From Mariniphaga sp040772505 (GTDB taxonomy: Bacteria > Bacteroidota > Bacteroidia > Bacteroidales > Prolixibacteraceae): a stretch of DNA of 64,000 nt. Below the pieces are notes generated by a model. That model searched no databases. It was not told the origin of the DNA and worked only from the letters and a program-made list of their open reading frames with translations. The number at the start of each line of letters is the position of its first letter. The stretch's first letter is position 1. The stretch is taken from contig JAXGYA010000006.1 of the NCBI GenBank assembly GCA_040772505.1, positions 119,431-183,430 on the forward strand, in the 5' to 3' direction. The position numbers were made by a program, and so were the translations under genes. This document shows, one piece after another, positions 62,924 through 64,000 of the stretch.

Positions 62924-64000
62924 TATTCTGCACTTTCTATTTGAACCAAAAAATTATTTGTTTTTGCTTCCAAAAACAGTTTATTGATTGTTTCAATTTG
63001 TTTTTTTGAAAATTTCTGAGATGTGACAAAGCTATTAAACTTACTTTCACTATCAGTAGATAGTATTCTTCCTTTAATTTTTGTTGAAGTTAACTTTAAA
63101 ACAGGAATAGAATGAACAGGAAAATTATTTACAGTTACAGTTTGTAAATTTGTGTAAAGAATCATTTTAAGCAAACCATCTTTAATATCTCCATTACTTG
63201 GTAAATAAGAGTTTCTGGAATGCTTACCCTCAATTAAATACAGTTTGTTTTTCTCAACTTTGATTTCATCAGTTACAAAATAGTATTCGCCACCCAGATA
63301 ATTTTCTATAGTAATAGAAGCTTTAGTTAATGTGGATAATGCCTCTTTAGGTTGGACTGTTTGTATTTCTCTGTTTTGTGCTTCTTTTGCTTTTTCCCGT
63401 GAAGTTTCCATGAAATTTTTCACACCTTTATTAAATTGGTTTGCAAAATTATCAATCCCTTTTTCTGAGTGGAATTCAACTCCAAGTCTATATTCAATTT
63501 GTTTATACGTTGATTTTACTTTTTGAATTAACTTTGGGAATGAGACTTCTATTTCTTTTAGATTCCAGTGTAAAGCAGAACTGTGGAAAGCTTTAATTTC
63601 TTCAATTTTTTGCACAACTTGTAAATTATCATAGGACTGTTTGGTTATTTTGTTTTTTCTTCTTTTGTTTTTTTGTGCATTTTCATAATAAGTGAAAATT
63701 ACAAAAATATCCAACAAACTCATTAATGATACTGTGTCCCATTGTATAAAATCTCTGTCTCCTTCTTTTCCTTCATCTTTTATTATTGGTATAACTGTTA
63801 TTTTTTTTGAATTACCGAGCGTATTGTAAACTCTTTCATATGGGTATGAGCGAGTTCTTTTGGGTGATACCCATTTCGATAAACCAAAAGAAAAGTCTTC
63901 ATCTTTAATTATGCAGCTTGAAGGTAAAGTGTTTATGTCAAATTCACTAAACTCAAATACTTGTAACTTACTTAACAATATACTTTTATATTCAATTCCG
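62923..64000 (-). CDS. probable type II restriction endonuclease (partial: 5' end outside window)
   Basis: The frame is open to the right edge (codons GIEYKSI precede the TTG at 63978), so the N-terminus is outside the window. The visible protein has SYPYERVYNTLG, IPIIKDEGKEGDRDFIQWDTVSLMSL, a helical middle, and a PD-(D/E)XK-like core near the C-terminus: Asp in YFVTDEIKV and a Glu-x-Lys in LYLIEGKHS, the arrangement of many restriction nucleases. It is coupled to the D12 methylase by a 1-base overlap. Restriction activity and specificity are inferred from this pairing. Confidence 0.72.
   Translation of the reverse strand, partial: GIEYKSILLSKLQVFEFSEFDINTLPSSCIIKDEDFSFGLSKWVSPKRTRSYPYERVYNTLGNSKKITVIPIIKDEGKEGDRDFIQWDTVSLMSLLDIFVIFTYYENAQKNKRRKNKITKQSYDNLQVVQKIEEIKAFHSSALHWNLKEIEVSFPKLIQKVKSTYKQIEYRLGVEFHSEKGIDNFANQFNKGVKNFMETSREKAKEAQNREIQTVQPKEALSTLTKASITIENYLGGEYYFVTDEIKVEKNKLYLIEGKHSRNSYLPSNGDIKDGLLKMILYTNLQTVTVNNFPVHSIPVLKLTSTKIKGRILSTDSESKFNSFVTSQKFSKKQIETINKLFLEAKTNNFLVQIESAE

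Overview
The window looks like an ordinary chromosomal segment from a Bacteroidota bacterium, probably of the Bacteroidales/Marinilabiliales type. Reasons: A-rich leaders without Shine-Dalgarno motifs, promoter -7 boxes of the form TAnnTTTG, secreted lipoproteins and Tat-exported Gfo/Idh proteins, glycoside hydrolases of families GH78, GH92 and GH109, a two-subunit methylmalonyl-CoA mutase, ATP-dependent PEP carboxykinase, type III pantothenate kinase, and DUF3109, DUF4294 and DUF2851 proteins. Most of the window has the mixed composition of a core genome. The last 2 kb are clearly more AT-rich.

Layout. 1-5.4 kb: the 3' part of a Gfo/Idh oxidoreductase, a 464-bp gap with decayed repeats, an orphan ECF sigma factor, a GH78 lipoprotein and a DUF1080 lipoprotein. 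5.4-16.6 kb: a long minus-strand series, nadB-nadC-coaX-outer membrane protein-TPR protein-lptC-ppiD-gpmI-DUF3109, with many stop/start overlaps. It joins NAD and CoA synthesis to envelope assembly. 16.7-22.3 kb: a tripartite RND exporter operon. 22.4-29.8 kb: mfd and ricT on the minus strand, diverging from mutS. 30-33 kb: catalase, tRNA-Gln(TTG) with a terminator, and a porin-like protein. 33-37.3 kb: an operon of a LolA-like protein, a Gfo/Idh oxidoreductase and a GH92 enzyme. 37.5-43.1 kb: an RsuA/RluB-type pseudouridine synthase and the methylmalonyl-CoA mutase genes, which are split by a four-helix-bundle (23S-IVS family) gene and bracketed by nested inverted repeats.

43.3-58.2 kb: a PQQ-type sugar dehydrogenase lipoprotein, murQ with a BadF-type sugar kinase (peptidoglycan recycling), ftsK-lolA, aroQ diverging from xerD, pckA, thpR with a DUF4294 gene, arcA, a SpoU methyltransferase, a possible structured intergenic element, DUF2851 and rnhB. 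58.3-61.8 kb: an acetylxylan-esterase-like two-domain hydrolase and a GH109-like protein behind a good promoter. 62-64 kb: a probable type II restriction-modification pair (D12-class adenine methylase and a PD-(D/E)XK-like protein), cut by the right edge of the window.

No CRISPR array, rRNA, complete insertion sequence, phage or SusC/SusD pair was seen. I found no clear new multi-gene system. The least explained parts are the repeat-bracketed mutase/four-helix-bundle region, the AT-rich restriction-modification pair, and the nested hairpin at 56200-56265.
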